NCBI GenBank assembly: GCA_963771735.1
Contig: CAVYUN010000002.1
Location: forward strand, 1,240,001 to 1,304,000
DNA length: 64,000 nt
Reading direction: 5' to 3'
Source: 66-474 sp963771735
GTDB taxonomy: Bacteria > Pseudomonadota > Gammaproteobacteria > Xanthomonadales > Rhodanobacteraceae
The notes beneath the pieces are model-generated. The model worked only from the letters and a program-made list of their open reading frames with translations. It was not told the DNA's origin and ran no database searches. Positions 9,425 through 17,131 of this stretch are shown here, piece by piece. Each line of letters begins with the position of its first letter. The stretch's first letter is position 1. The position numbers and the translations under genes are program-made.

Positions 9425-10198
9425 ATGTGCGTGATCGCTTTCGCCTGGAATGCCCATCCGCGCTGGCGTCTGTTGCTGGCAGGCAATCGCGACGAGGCGC
9501 ATGCGCGGCCGTCGTCGCCGTTGCAGCGTTGGCCAGACGCGCCGGACATTCTTGCTGGTCGCGATCTGGAAGCTGGTGGCACCTGGATGGGGGTGCGCGA
9601 ACCGGATCGCGCGGCGGTCGTCACAAACGTGCGTGATCCGCGTGTCGGGCATGACGGCGAGTCACGCGGTCTGCTGGTGTCCGACTTCCTGCTCGGCGAG
9701 GATACCCCGGCACGACGCGCACGCGCCCTGGAATCGAGCGTCGCTCGCTACCGGCCTTTCAATCTGCTGCTGTTCGACCGGGACGAAGCGCGATTCGTGT
9801 CCAACCATCCCGCAGTGCGAACCCAGGTGATTCCCGCGGGTGTGCATGGTCTTTCGAACGGCGATCTGGACGCGTCGTGGCCGAAAGTGCGGCGCGCGAC
9901 CGCCGCGTTACACAATTGGCTTGTCGATGACGCGGATGGTTTCACGTCGCTGTTCGATGCACTGGGCGACGAGACGATCGCACCGGACGCTGAGCTGCCC
10001 GATACCGGTGTGGGCCTGGAGCTCGAGCGGCGACTGTCTCCGGTGTTCGTGCGTGGCGAGCGCTATGGCACGCGCGCCACCACCATGATCGCGCTGGAAC
10101 ATTCCGGCGGTGGCCGCATCGTCGAGCACCGTTTCGGACCGGACGGCGCGGCACAAGGAGAGACGATCTTGCGTTTTGGCGCGCAACCGTCCGCCTGA
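9425..10198 (+). CDS. NRDE-family protein (TANGO2-like)
   Basis: This 257-residue protein begins with the family signature CVIAFAW, then LLLAGNRDEAHARP, which holds the NRDE motif that names the family. Other landmarks are the GGTWMGV segment (about residues 50-56) and THR-rich GTRATTMI near the C-terminus, typical of the Ntn-hydrolase-like fold; the second residue, cysteine, is in the position of an N-terminal nucleophile. The biochemical role is not settled; eukaryotic relatives are linked to membrane or haem-related metabolism. The ATG at 9425 is chosen because the conserved block starts there. The 295-base region upstream back to the EnvC start holds no gene I can see. Confidence 0.85.
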   Translation: MCVIAFAWNAHPRWRLLLAGNRDEAHARPSSPLQRWPDAPDILAGRDLEAGGTWMGVREPDRAAVVTNVRDPRVGHDGESRGLLVSDFLLGEDTPARRARALESSVARYRPFNLLLFDRDEARFVSNHPAVRTQVIPAGVHGLSNGDLDASWPKVRRATAALHNWLVDDADGFTSLFDALGDETIAPDAELPDTGVGLELERRLSPVFVRGERYGTRATTMIALEHSGGGRIVEHRFGPDGAAQGETILRFGAQPSA

Positions 10199-10207
10199 AT
10201 CGATTCC

Positions 10208-11080
10208 TCAGTTCGAAGTGGATGCGGAAGGCGCAGGTTGCGCGCTGCCACGCGCATTCAATTCGGGAGCCTTGCCGAGCAGCAGTGCGCGAATACTGCG
10301 CAGTTTCGCTTTCAACGCGCGCTCGTGCTCGGGACCGATGCGGATCATCAATTTCTGCCCGACCGACAGCGATTCCCAGGTCGGGTCGGCGAACGCGTAA
10401 TGTCCGTTCTGCGTCGCGACCAGTTTCACCGGCGGTTGCGCATTCGGCGCGGCCAGCATGTCGTTGATCGCGGCCATCAAGCGATCGTTGAAATAGCCGT
10501 TGGGATAACCGAGGTCACGATAGGCCTGCTGGAACAGCGGGTACCAGTGCACGTACCACGTCACCAGGGTGCGTGCATCGACGGCCTCGGCGATCTTCAA
10601 GTACGGGTCGTAGCGCGCGAAATTCTTCGAGTCGAGCACGGGCTGTCCGCCCGCGGTATTCGCCGCGAACGTTCCCTGTGGCGTACGCAGCGGCAGGATG
10701 CTGGAGCCGATGGTGTGGCGCGGCAGGGCATCCACCGTGGCCACGATGTGCGGAACCAGCCCGCGCGCGATCAGCAGATTCGCCAGCCCTTCGGCACCGG
10801 GTATTTTTGCCAGGGCCGCGGCAACGGCATCGTCGCTGCCGGCCAGCGGTGGCAACGGCGTGGTGGAGGCGGGGGCCGGGTTGGTCTGCGCCTGGCTGAT
10901 CGGATGCTGGATCGGCGGTGGCGCGGTGCTGGCCTTGGCCGGGCCGGCTGGTTCCGGGCCGTGTCGCGAGAAGTCCACACCCGGCATGCGCGTGAAATAC
11001 CACCATGCCGCCACCGCGACGATCACGATCACCACGATCGCGCCGATGATCTTGCCTTTGGCCGAATTTTGCTGCGCCAT
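10208..11080 (-). CDS. DUF3014 membrane-anchored protein
   Basis: This 290-residue protein has one N-terminal transmembrane helix (IIGAIVVIVIVAVAAWWYF, about residues 11-29) with a short cytoplasmic head. A Pro/Ala-rich linker follows (about 40-80), then a periplasmic domain containing the DUF3014 landmarks LVTWYVHWYPLFQQAYRDLG and YPNGYFNDRLMAAIND. Function is unknown. It is convergent with the NRDE gene, with nine bases between the stop codons. The last 15 residues are a low-complexity Ser/Pro/Ala tail. Confidence 0.82.
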   Translation of the reverse strand: MAQQNSAKGKIIGAIVVIVIVAVAAWWYFTRMPGVDFSRHGPEPAGPAKASTAPPPIQHPISQAQTNPAPASTTPLPPLAGSDDAVAAALAKIPGAEGLANLLIARGLVPHIVATVDALPRHTIGSSILPLRTPQGTFAANTAGGQPVLDSKNFARYDPYLKIAEAVDARTLVTWYVHWYPLFQQAYRDLGYPNGYFNDRLMAAINDMLAAPNAQPPVKLVATQNGHYAFADPTWESLSVGQKLMIRIGPEHERALKAKLRSIRALLLGKAPELNARGSAQPAPSASTSN

Positions 11081-11184
11081 GTCGCCCCCGAATCCTGGAA
11101 CTATCTACATGAGATGCCAACGAAGCCGAATGGTTCCATCCTGATGCGGTATCCATGAAGGACCATTGCACAAGACGTCGAATG

Positions 11185-11763
11185 TCATGCGAAGGGATTC
11201 ACGCCGATCAATGGCCGATGCAGCAGAAACGCGAAAATCGCCCATGCCGCGATGCCGATCACCACGGCCACCACATCGCCGGTCACGGCGCCGGCGGGAT
11301 AGGTGGTGCCGGCCTTGCGATCGCGCCGTCGCGATACCGCGAAATCGGCCACGGCCCAGACCAGGAAGGCGCCGAACAACACCACGTCGTGCAGATAACC
11401 GATCGCCAGCAGATGCCCGAGTGCCCACAGTTTCACGCCCGCCAGCATCGGGTGGCCGAGTTTCGCCTTCAGGTGATTGCGTGGCACGTAGGCCGCCGCG
11501 ATCAGCACGAACGCGACCAGCGTGAACAGCGCGTTCAAGTGCCGCAGCCACTCCGGCGGCGTGTACAAAAGCTGCGGTTGCGCGCGCGCCATGCCGAAGC
11601 CGACGACGATCAGCACGAATCCCGCGATCGACACCAGTGCAAACAGGCCTTTCCACGGCACGATCCCGATACGGGAGGTCATCCGGTCGCGCCATGCCGG
11701 CGCCAGCATGCGCAGCGAATGGGCACCGAGGAACAAAACGAGGCCGAGGATCAGTAGAGGCAT
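11185..11763 (-). CDS. NnrU-family integral membrane protein
   Basis: This 192-residue protein has about six hydrophobic segments. NnrU-family features include the N-terminal GAHSLRMLAPAWRDR, FGMARAQPQLLYTPP and the central RNHLKAKLGHPMLAGVKLWALGHLL with its histidines. NnrU was named from nitrate/nitric-oxide reduction loci, but most family members are found away from denitrification genes, as here. The start at 11763 has AGGAG about nine bases upstream. Upstream lie a short direct repeat and an 80-base nested inverted repeat that could act in its leader region. Confidence 0.85.
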   Translation of the reverse strand: MPLLILGLVLFLGAHSLRMLAPAWRDRMTSRIGIVPWKGLFALVSIAGFVLIVVGFGMARAQPQLLYTPPEWLRHLNALFTLVAFVLIAAAYVPRNHLKAKLGHPMLAGVKLWALGHLLAIGYLHDVVLFGAFLVWAVADFAVSRRRDRKAGTTYPAGAVTGDVVAVVIGIAAWAIFAFLLHRPLIGVNPFA

Positions 11764-11792
11764 GTGGCTGCTCCTTCGTGCGGGTGGATTCG

Positions 11793-11821
11793 GATTGTAA
11801 AGTTACTCCGGCTGATTGTAA
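11793..11821 (-). promoter_or_regulatory. 8-bp direct repeat upstream of the NnrU gene
   Basis: The octamer GATTGTAA (plus-strand reading) occurs at 11793-11800 and again at 11814-11821, exactly 21 bases apart, about two helical turns. It sits 30-58 bases upstream of the NnrU start. The same-face spacing suggests a binding site for a dimeric or tandem-binding regulator, or overlap with the promoter. No regulator is identified. Confidence 0.35.
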
Positions 11822-11828
11822 GAATTGA

Positions 11829-11908
11829 GCGGCTGTGGCGCCGGGAGTCGAGCCCGGGGTCATGGTGAGGCAGAAGCCTCACCAGCCGTTCCGGTCGGAA
11901 ACAGCCGC
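11829..11908 (-). other. 80-base nested inverted repeat (cloverleaf-like), possible structured leader
   Basis: An outer 8-bp pairing (GCGGCTGT at 11829-11836 with ACAGCCGC at 11901-11908) encloses further stems. One is a 5-bp stem with a 7-base loop (CCGGG/CCCGG, 11841-11857), one a perfect 8-bp stem with a 4-base loop (GGTGAGGC/GCCTCACC, about 11864-11883), and one a short TTCC/GGAA stem (11889-11900). On the minus strand it follows the terminator of the DUF1993 gene and precedes the NnrU gene. It is tRNA-like in outline but has no proper anticodon arm. Confidence 0.45.
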
Positions 11909-11915
11909 GCCCGCG

Positions 11916-11944
11916 AAAAACGCCCCGCTTTCGCAAACGGGGCG
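11916..11944 (-). terminator. Rho-independent terminator after the DUF1993 gene
   Basis: On the minus strand a 7-bp GC stem (11938-11944 with 11921-11927) and a 10-base loop are followed by five T (the A run at 11916-11920). It lies 55 bases past the stop codon of the DUF1993 gene. Confidence 0.82.
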
Positions 11945-11998
11945 TCGGACGCGTGCACGGGTACGGTGCCAGCGTACCCGGATTGTGCAATCGCAGGC

Positions 11999-12505
11999 TC
12001 AGCGCTCGCCCAGGAAATCCTTCTTGCCGATCTGCGTGCCGGCTACGCGAAGGATGTCGTAGGCGGTGGTGCAGTGGAAGAAGATGTTGGGCAGCGAGTA
12101 TTCGGTGAGGTAGGCAAGACCGGTGAACTCCACCTCGCCGCTGCGCGTCTTCATCGTCACCTTGCGCGCTTCGCTGCCGTCGATCTGCTCGGGCTTGAAG
12201 GATTGCGCGTAGGCGATGGCGGCGTCTATGCGCTGGTAGGCTTCGGCCAGCGTCTTCTCGTGGTCCTCGAACGACTTCGGCTCCACGCCGGCCAGTCGCG
12301 CGGCGCCGCGCGCGGCGGTATCGCAGGCGATCTGGATCTGCTTGATCAACGGCAGCATGTCGAAGATCAGGCGCTGCTGCAGCAGGTTGTTGGGGTCGAC
12401 GCCCCTTTCCTTAGCGTGCGCTTCGCCTTTCTTCAGCACGTTCGACAGGTTGGTCAACGCGCGCACGAACACGGGAACGGAAGCCTGGTACATCGAGATG
12501 GTCAT
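11999..12505 (-). CDS. DUF1993-family protein
   Basis: This 168-residue protein belongs to the DUF1993 family, which has a DinB/YfiT-like helical bundle. Landmarks are the N-terminal MTISMYQASVPVFVRALTNL, RLIFDMLPLIKQIQIACD and the C-terminal LPNIFFHCTTAYDILR. The bundle is expected to be cytoplasmic; histidine-containing segments could bind metal, but no activity is known. The start at 12505 has GGAG about ten bases upstream. An intrinsic terminator follows, so it is likely a single-gene transcript. Confidence 0.87.
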   Translation of the reverse strand: MTISMYQASVPVFVRALTNLSNVLKKGEAHAKERGVDPNNLLQQRLIFDMLPLIKQIQIACDTAARGAARLAGVEPKSFEDHEKTLAEAYQRIDAAIAYAQSFKPEQIDGSEARKVTMKTRSGEVEFTGLAYLTEYSLPNIFFHCTTAYDILRVAGTQIGKKDFLGER

Positions 12506-12565
12506 CGGTCGAACTCCAGATTGGAAGCGGGATGGGTAAGGCGTTTCGCGCAATGTTCCGCCCGA

Positions 12566-12661
12566 AGCGGCTGTTGTGAAAAGTCAGGGCGAAGGCGGGT
12601 GGTTACGCGATGCCAGTGGCATCGCGTGCCCGGCTGAGCGCCCGGCCAAGGATGGCCGGGC
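12566..12661 (+). repeat. Dispersed intergenic repeat, copy A, with two hairpins
   Basis: A leader at 12566-12590 (AGCGGCTGTTGTGAAAAGTC and following bases) is shared with copies at 26059-26083 and, inverted, 22904-22925. Here it is followed by a perfect 11-bp inverted repeat around one central base (12605-12627) and by an 8-bp stem with a six-base AAGGAT loop (12640-12661). It lies between the small membrane-protein gene and the DUF1993 gene. Confidence 0.55.
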
Positions 12662-12780
12662 TGGCGTTGGCATCACGGATGATTGCTCGCCGTCAATTTC
12701 CGTAGTGCTTGCGAGAAAGTCGTTGTTCGACTGCGTGATACCGCGATCGTTAGAAGCAGCGATCGGGGACGATCGCGTGG

Positions 12781-12981
12781 TCATGCCGCGCGTGGGCCAC
12801 GCAGTATCCGGGCGGGCAGCATGAGCAACGCACGCAGAAATGCGAACACGCCATCCAAGGCGATGCCCAGCAAGCGGAACGGCAGGCTGATCAACCAGAC
12901 CAGCGGCCACAGGACCAGCGCCAGCAGCGCCAGCGGCCAGCAGAAGATCAACAGCAGCAACCACAGCAGGAAGGTTGTCAT
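12781..12981 (-). CDS. Small two-helix membrane protein
   Basis: This 66-residue, almost entirely hydrophobic protein has one long or two closely spaced membrane segments (residues 3-35, rich in Leu and Trp), an amphipathic stretch and a basic tail LPARILRGPRAA. A strong GGAGG eight bases before the ATG supports it as a real gene although it is short. I do not know its function; similar tiny membrane proteins are common in this order. It lies upstream of the repeat element and downstream of the MFS gene in the same direction. Confidence 0.7.
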   Translation of the reverse strand: MTTFLLWLLLLIFCWPLALLALVLWPLVWLISLPFRLLGIALDGVFAFLRALLMLPARILRGPRAA

Positions 12982-13044
12982 CGCGATGTCCTCCGGGCGA
13001 GCGACTGAATTCTCACATGGGGCCGTGGCGCAGGGAAGGCAAGA

Positions 13045-14317
13045 TCATGTCGGTTTCGGCTCCGCGGACGCCGCGGGAGCCGGCAGGCCGCGGGTGGCGC
13101 GCGCGGTCAGCCACAGCGCGGTGGCCACGAGTGCTGCCGCCAGCAGGAAGGCTACACCGGAGAGATCGTGCATCGGCGCGTGCTTGCTGATGAACAGCGC
13201 GAACAGGTTGGCGAACACCAATGGCCCGAAAATGCCGGCGAGGCTGCGCAGGCTGCTCAGCGAACCCTGCAGCCGTCCCTGTTCCGCCGGATCGACCTGG
13301 TGCGTCATGATCGACTGCGCCGGCGGACTCGACAGTCCACCCAGGCACAGCAGCGGGATCGCCGCCATGAACATCCACGCGTGCGGGGCGAGGCCGAACA
13401 GCGCGTAGCCCACGACGGCGAAAGCCAGCCCGGTCAGCATCAGGCGGCGGTCGCCGAGTTTCGGCGCGAGCCGGCGCACCAGCCCGGCCTGCACGATCGC
13501 GGTGCACAGGCCGACCACGGCCAGTGCAATGCCGACGGCCTTGGGGCCCCAGTCGTAGCGGTAGTCGGTGTAAAGCACGAAAGTCGAGTTGAGCGAATAC
13601 TGCGCCAGCGACACCAGGAAGAACACCGCGGCCAGCGCGAACACCTGCGGGTAACGCTTCAGCAGCAGCAGCGAGCCGAGCGGATTGGCGTGCTTCCATT
13701 CCACGCGCGGGCTGCGCCGCTCCGCCGGCAACGACTCCGGCAGCACGAACGTTCCATACAGGAAATTGGTGAGCGACAGGCACGCGGACACCCAGAACGG
13801 CAGGCGGATCCAGATGTGCCCCAGACATGCCGCCCAGCGCCGGGCCGACGATGAAGCCGAGACCGAACGCGGCGCCGATCATGCCGAATGCCGCAGCGCG
13901 TTTCTGCTGGGGCGTGATGTCGGCGATGTAGGCGTTGGCGGTGCTGAAGCTGCCCGAACAGATCCCCGACACGGCGCGTCCGACGAACAGCAACCACAGC
14001 GCCGGCGCCAGCGCCATCACCACGAAATCGGTGCCGAGGCCGAGACAGGAAATCAGGATCACCGCGCGCCGGCCGAAGCGATCCGACAGCGCGCCCTGGA
14101 TCGGCGACGACACGAATTGCATCAGCATGAACATGGTGCCGAAGCCGCTGGCCCACACCGCCGCGTGCGCGATGCTGCCGCCCACCAATTCCACGATCAG
14201 GTGCGGCAGCACCGGGATGATGATCCCGAAACTCAGGATGTCGATGAACACCGTGATGAGGATGAAGAGAACGGCGGCGCGACGGCGCGGTTGCTCGTGT
14301 GGCGGGATTTCGGTCAT
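13045..14317 (-). CDS. MFS transporter, TCR/Tet-type multidrug or tetracycline exporter family (one frame break)
   Basis: This is a 12-helix major-facilitator exporter of the TetA-like group. The first helix reads IDILSFGIIIPVLPHLIVEL, motif A is GALSDRFGRRA, and GRAVSGICSGS and FGMIGAAFGLGFIVGPALGG follow. After that the frame shifts by one base. The second half continues from HIWIRLPFWVSACLSLTNF in the other frame to the stop at 13045. The break falls in a run of four C at 13819-13822; three would keep the frame. Because both halves are intact and the break is in a homopolymer, I treat it as a likely sequencing insertion. If it is real, the transporter lacks its C-terminal half. Confidence 0.82.
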
Positions 14318-14438
14318 GCAGCAAGTTGCGGTCCGGCGGACAATCCTCCCAGTTTAACGCCGTTGCGCGCTGACCATCGATAATTCCGCACTTCGCCTCG
14401 GTCGTGTCCTTGGACTGCGTGACGAAGGATGCGGCGCG

Positions 14439-15071
14439 TCAACGCCCGCCGTCGATGTCGATGAAACGCAGGAATTCGGAGCGGGTGCGGGCATCCTCGC
14501 GGAAGCTGCCGAGCATCTGGCTGGTGACCATCGACACGCCGCGCTTGTGCACGCCGCGGGTGGTCATGCACTGGTGGGTGGCATCGATCACCACGCCGAC
14601 GCCGCGTGGCTGCAGCACTTCGCTGATGCAGGTGGCGATCTGGGCGGTGAGCTTCTCCTGCACCTGGAAGCGATGCGCGAACGCGTCCACCACGCGTGCC
14701 AGCTTGGAAATACCCACGACCTTGTCCGTCCGGCAGATAGCCGACGTGCGCGCGACCGATGATCGGCGCCATGATGGTGCTCGCAGAAAGACTCGAACTC
14801 GATGTCGCGCAGCACGATCATCTCATCGTAGCCAGCGACTTCCTCGAAGGTGCGGCGCCAGGTATTCTGCGGATCCTCCTGCGTAGCCGGAGAACCATTC
14901 CGCGTAGGCTTCCACCACGCGCTTGGGCGTGTCCAGCAGGCCCTCGCGGGTCGGTTCGTCGCCGGCCCAGCGCAACAGCGTGCGCACCGCGGCCATGGCT
15001 TCGTCGCGCGTCACGGGCGGCGTAGTCGGTCTGGCGGCATCGCACAGGGAAGGCTTGCCGTGATCGCTCAT
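14439..15071 (-). CDS. folE: GTP cyclohydrolase I, FolE (three single-base frame breaks)
   Basis: FolE converts GTP to 7,8-dihydroneopterin triphosphate, the first step of tetrahydrofolate synthesis. The pieces in order are the N-terminus (AGDEPTREGLLDTPKRVVEA), the zinc site FCEHH, then the C-terminus (VVGISKLARVVDAFAHRFQ, the cysteine in THQCMTTRGV, and a tail ending FIDIDGGR). They lie in three frames. Extra bases near 14876-14884, 14768-14776 and 14720-14730 add up to three, so the first and last pieces share a frame. Deleting one base at each site gives a full-length protein of about 209 residues. This pattern points to sequencing insertions. It follows rmuC in the same direction. Confidence 0.85.
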
Positions 15072-15137
15072 GGGTTCGTCTCTTGCAAGGCCAATCGGGT
15101 CAGTTTAGCGCCGTTGCCGGCGCCGCAGGCGGGGCGA

Positions 15138-16400
15138 TCAGTCCGTTTCGGAATTCTCGTTGACGTCATCGTCGTCCTCGGTGCGTGGAGCCATCAACGC
15201 CTGCGCGTCTTCGCCAGGCAGTGATTCAACCCCGCGCAGGCGGCGTTCGATCGCGCGGGTGCGTACGCCGGTGGCGTCGATGTGCTTCCCGGCCTCGTCC
15301 AGTTTCTTCTTGACCTTGTCGAGCACGTCGCCGAATTTGCCGAACTCGGTCTTGACCGCACCGAGGATCTGCCATACCTCGCTGCTGCGATGTTCGATGG
15401 CGAGCGTGCGGAAGCCCATCTGCAAGGCATTGAGGATCGCGGCGAGGGTGGTCGGGCCCGCGACCGTGACGTGGTGTTCGCGCTGCAACTTTTCGAACAG
15501 GCCGGGGCGGCGGATTACCTCGGCGTACAGGCCCTCGGTAGGGAGGAACAGCAACGCGAAGTCGGTGGTATGCGGCGACGCAACGTATTTCTCGCGGATG
15601 GTCCTCGCTTCGCCTTCCACGCGGCGCTGCAGGCGCTGCGGCGGCAGCGTTGGCTGCCTCGCCATCGGCCTGCTCCTGCGCATCCAGCAAACGCTGGTAG
15701 TCCTCGACGCGGGAACTTGGCGTCGATCGGCAGCCAAACCTGGCCGCCGTGGTCGGATCCCGGAAGGCGGATCGCGAATTCGACGCGCTCGTCCGAGCCG
15801 GGGACCGTGGCGACGTTCGCGGCGTACTGCTCCGGTGTCAGCACCTGCTTCGAGCAGCGCGCCGAGGCGCACCTCGCCGAAGGTGCCGCGGGTCTTGACG
15901 TTGCTGAGCACGCGCTTGAGATCGCCCACGCCGGTCGCGAGCGACTGCATTTCACCGAGACCACGCTGCACGGCTTCCAGCCGTTCCGCGATTTGCTTGA
16001 ACGACGACGACAAGCGCGCTTCCAGCGTGGCCTGCAGTTTTTCATCGACCGTTGCGCGCATCTTTTCGAGCTGCGCGGCGTTGTCGGTTTGCAGGGCCTT
16101 CAATTGCGCGTCAAGTGTCGTGCGCACTTCGCCCAAACGTTGCTGGTTGTCGGCGGTCAGCGACGACAGCGACAAACGCATCTGGTCGCCCATCCGGGTG
16201 AGTGTGTCGGCAAGTTCGGTGCGGCCGGCACGCTGTTCCTCGCGCAAAACACGCTCGATGCGTTCGCTGTCGCCGCGCAGGACGTCCAGTTTCTGCGCCA
16301 TGGTTTCGTCATGCCGCGGCCGTGCCAGCAGCACGACCTGCAGCACCGCCACGATGGCGACCAGTGCAATCAGCGCGATCAGGATCAGGGTTGACGACAT
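15138..16400 (-). CDS. rmuC: DNA recombination protein RmuC (three single-base frame breaks)
   Basis: RmuC is a membrane-anchored protein with a coiled coil and a nuclease-like domain that limits DNA rearrangements. The N-terminal helix (LILIALIALVAIVAVLQVVLL) and a long coiled coil with repeated EKMRATVDEKLQ-type heptads are in frame. So is the C-terminal half with YVASPHTTDFALLFLPTEGL and the tail of acidic residues. The stretch between (15630-15850) passes through the two other frames, where the expected LLEQVLTPEQYAANVAT, QVWLPIDAKFP and LLDAQEQADGEAANAAAAA segments lie. Single extra bases near 15850, 15710 and 15635 explain this and leave the ends in phase. Confidence 0.85.
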   Translation of the reverse strand: MSSTLILIALIALVAIVAVLQVVLLARPRHDETMAQKLDVLRGDSERIERVLREEQRAGRTELADTLTRMGDQMRLSLSSLTADNQQRLGEVRTTLDAQLKALQTDNAAQLEKMRATVDEKLQATLEARLSSSFKQIAERLEAVQRGLGEMQSLATGVGDLKRVLSNVKTRGTFGEVRLGALLEAGADTGAVRRERRHGPRLGRARRIRDPPSGIRPRRPGLAADRRQVPASRTTSVCWMRRSRPMARQPTLPPQRLQRRVEGEARTIREKYVASPHTTDFALLFLPTEGLYAEVIRRPGLFEKLQREHHVTVAGPTTLAAILNALQMGFRTLAIEHRSSEVWQILGAVKTEFGKFGDVLDKVKKKLDEAGKHIDATGVRTRAIERRLRGVESLPGEDAQALMAPRTEDDDDVNENSETD

Positions 16401-16489
16401 GCGTGAATTCCGCGGCGACTACGCCCAAGTGTACGCGCTGCCGTCTCATGGGCCGAGTCACGCGGCGGCTTGCGTGTTGCGGCGAGGCT

Positions 16490-17131
16490 TCAGCGCAACG
16501 TGGCCGCTTCGCGCGCCAACGTCTCGATGGCGTTCCAGTCGCCGGCTTGCAGCAGGTCGCGCGGGGTCAGCCATGAGCCGCCGACGCAGACGACGTTGGC
16601 CAAGGACAGGTACTCGCCGGCATTGTGCATGGTGATGCCGCCGGTCGGGCAGAACCGGATCGCCGGCAACGGGCTGGACAATGCCCTCAACAGGTCGGGG
16701 CCACCAGCCGCGGCGGCAGGGAAGAATTTTTGCAGGCGATAGCCGCGTTCAAGCAGCGTCATGGCCTCGCTGGCGCTGGCGGCACCGGGCAGTAGTGGCA
16801 GCTCACTTTGGTCAGCCGCGTCGAGCAGCCGGGGCGAGGCGCCGGGCGACACCGCGAAACGTGCACCGGCGTTCGCCGCGGCGTCCAGCTGCGCAGGCGT
16901 GAGCACGGTCCCGGCGCCGACGCAGGCGCCTGCCACATCGGCGGCGATCGCGCGGATCGCATCCAGAGCTGCAGCGGTACGCAAGGTGACTTCAATGGCC
17001 GGGATGCCGCCGGCAACCAGCGCGCGTGCCATCGGCACCGCGTGGGCGACGTCGTCGATGATCACCACCGGCACCACGGGGGCGAGGGCGAGGATCGATT
17101 GCAGCGCGGTTTGGCGGGCGTCTTGGCTCAT
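16490..17131 (-). CDS. eda: 2-dehydro-3-deoxy-phosphogluconate aldolase (KDPG aldolase)
   Basis: Eda cleaves 2-keto-3-deoxy-6-phosphogluconate to pyruvate and glyceraldehyde 3-phosphate, the last step of the Entner-Doudoroff pathway. In this 213-residue protein the family motifs are clear: GGIPAIEVTLRT with the catalytic glutamate, GAGTVLTPAQ, the Schiff-base lysine in LQKFFPAAAAGG and the phosphate loop PTGGI. The start codon at 17131 overlaps the edd stop by the ATGA arrangement, so translation is coupled to edd. It is a soluble cytoplasmic enzyme. Confidence 0.95.
   Translation of the reverse strand: MSQDARQTALQSILALAPVVPVVIIDDVAHAVPMARALVAGGIPAIEVTLRTAAALDAIRAIAADVAGACVGAGTVLTPAQLDAAANAGARFAVSPGASPRLLDAADQSELPLLPGAASASEAMTLLERGYRLQKFFPAAAAGGPDLLRALSSPLPAIRFCPTGGITMHNAGEYLSLANVVCVGGSWLTPRDLLQAGDWNAIETLAREAATLR

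Noticed and set aside
11829..11908. A tRNA gene on the minus strand, because CCGGG-CTCGACT-CCCGG looks like a T-arm
   Set aside because: The middle arm has an 8-bp stem with a 4-base loop, so there is no anticodon loop; four extra bases separate the T-arm-like stem from the closing stem, and no CCA-adjacent end fits.
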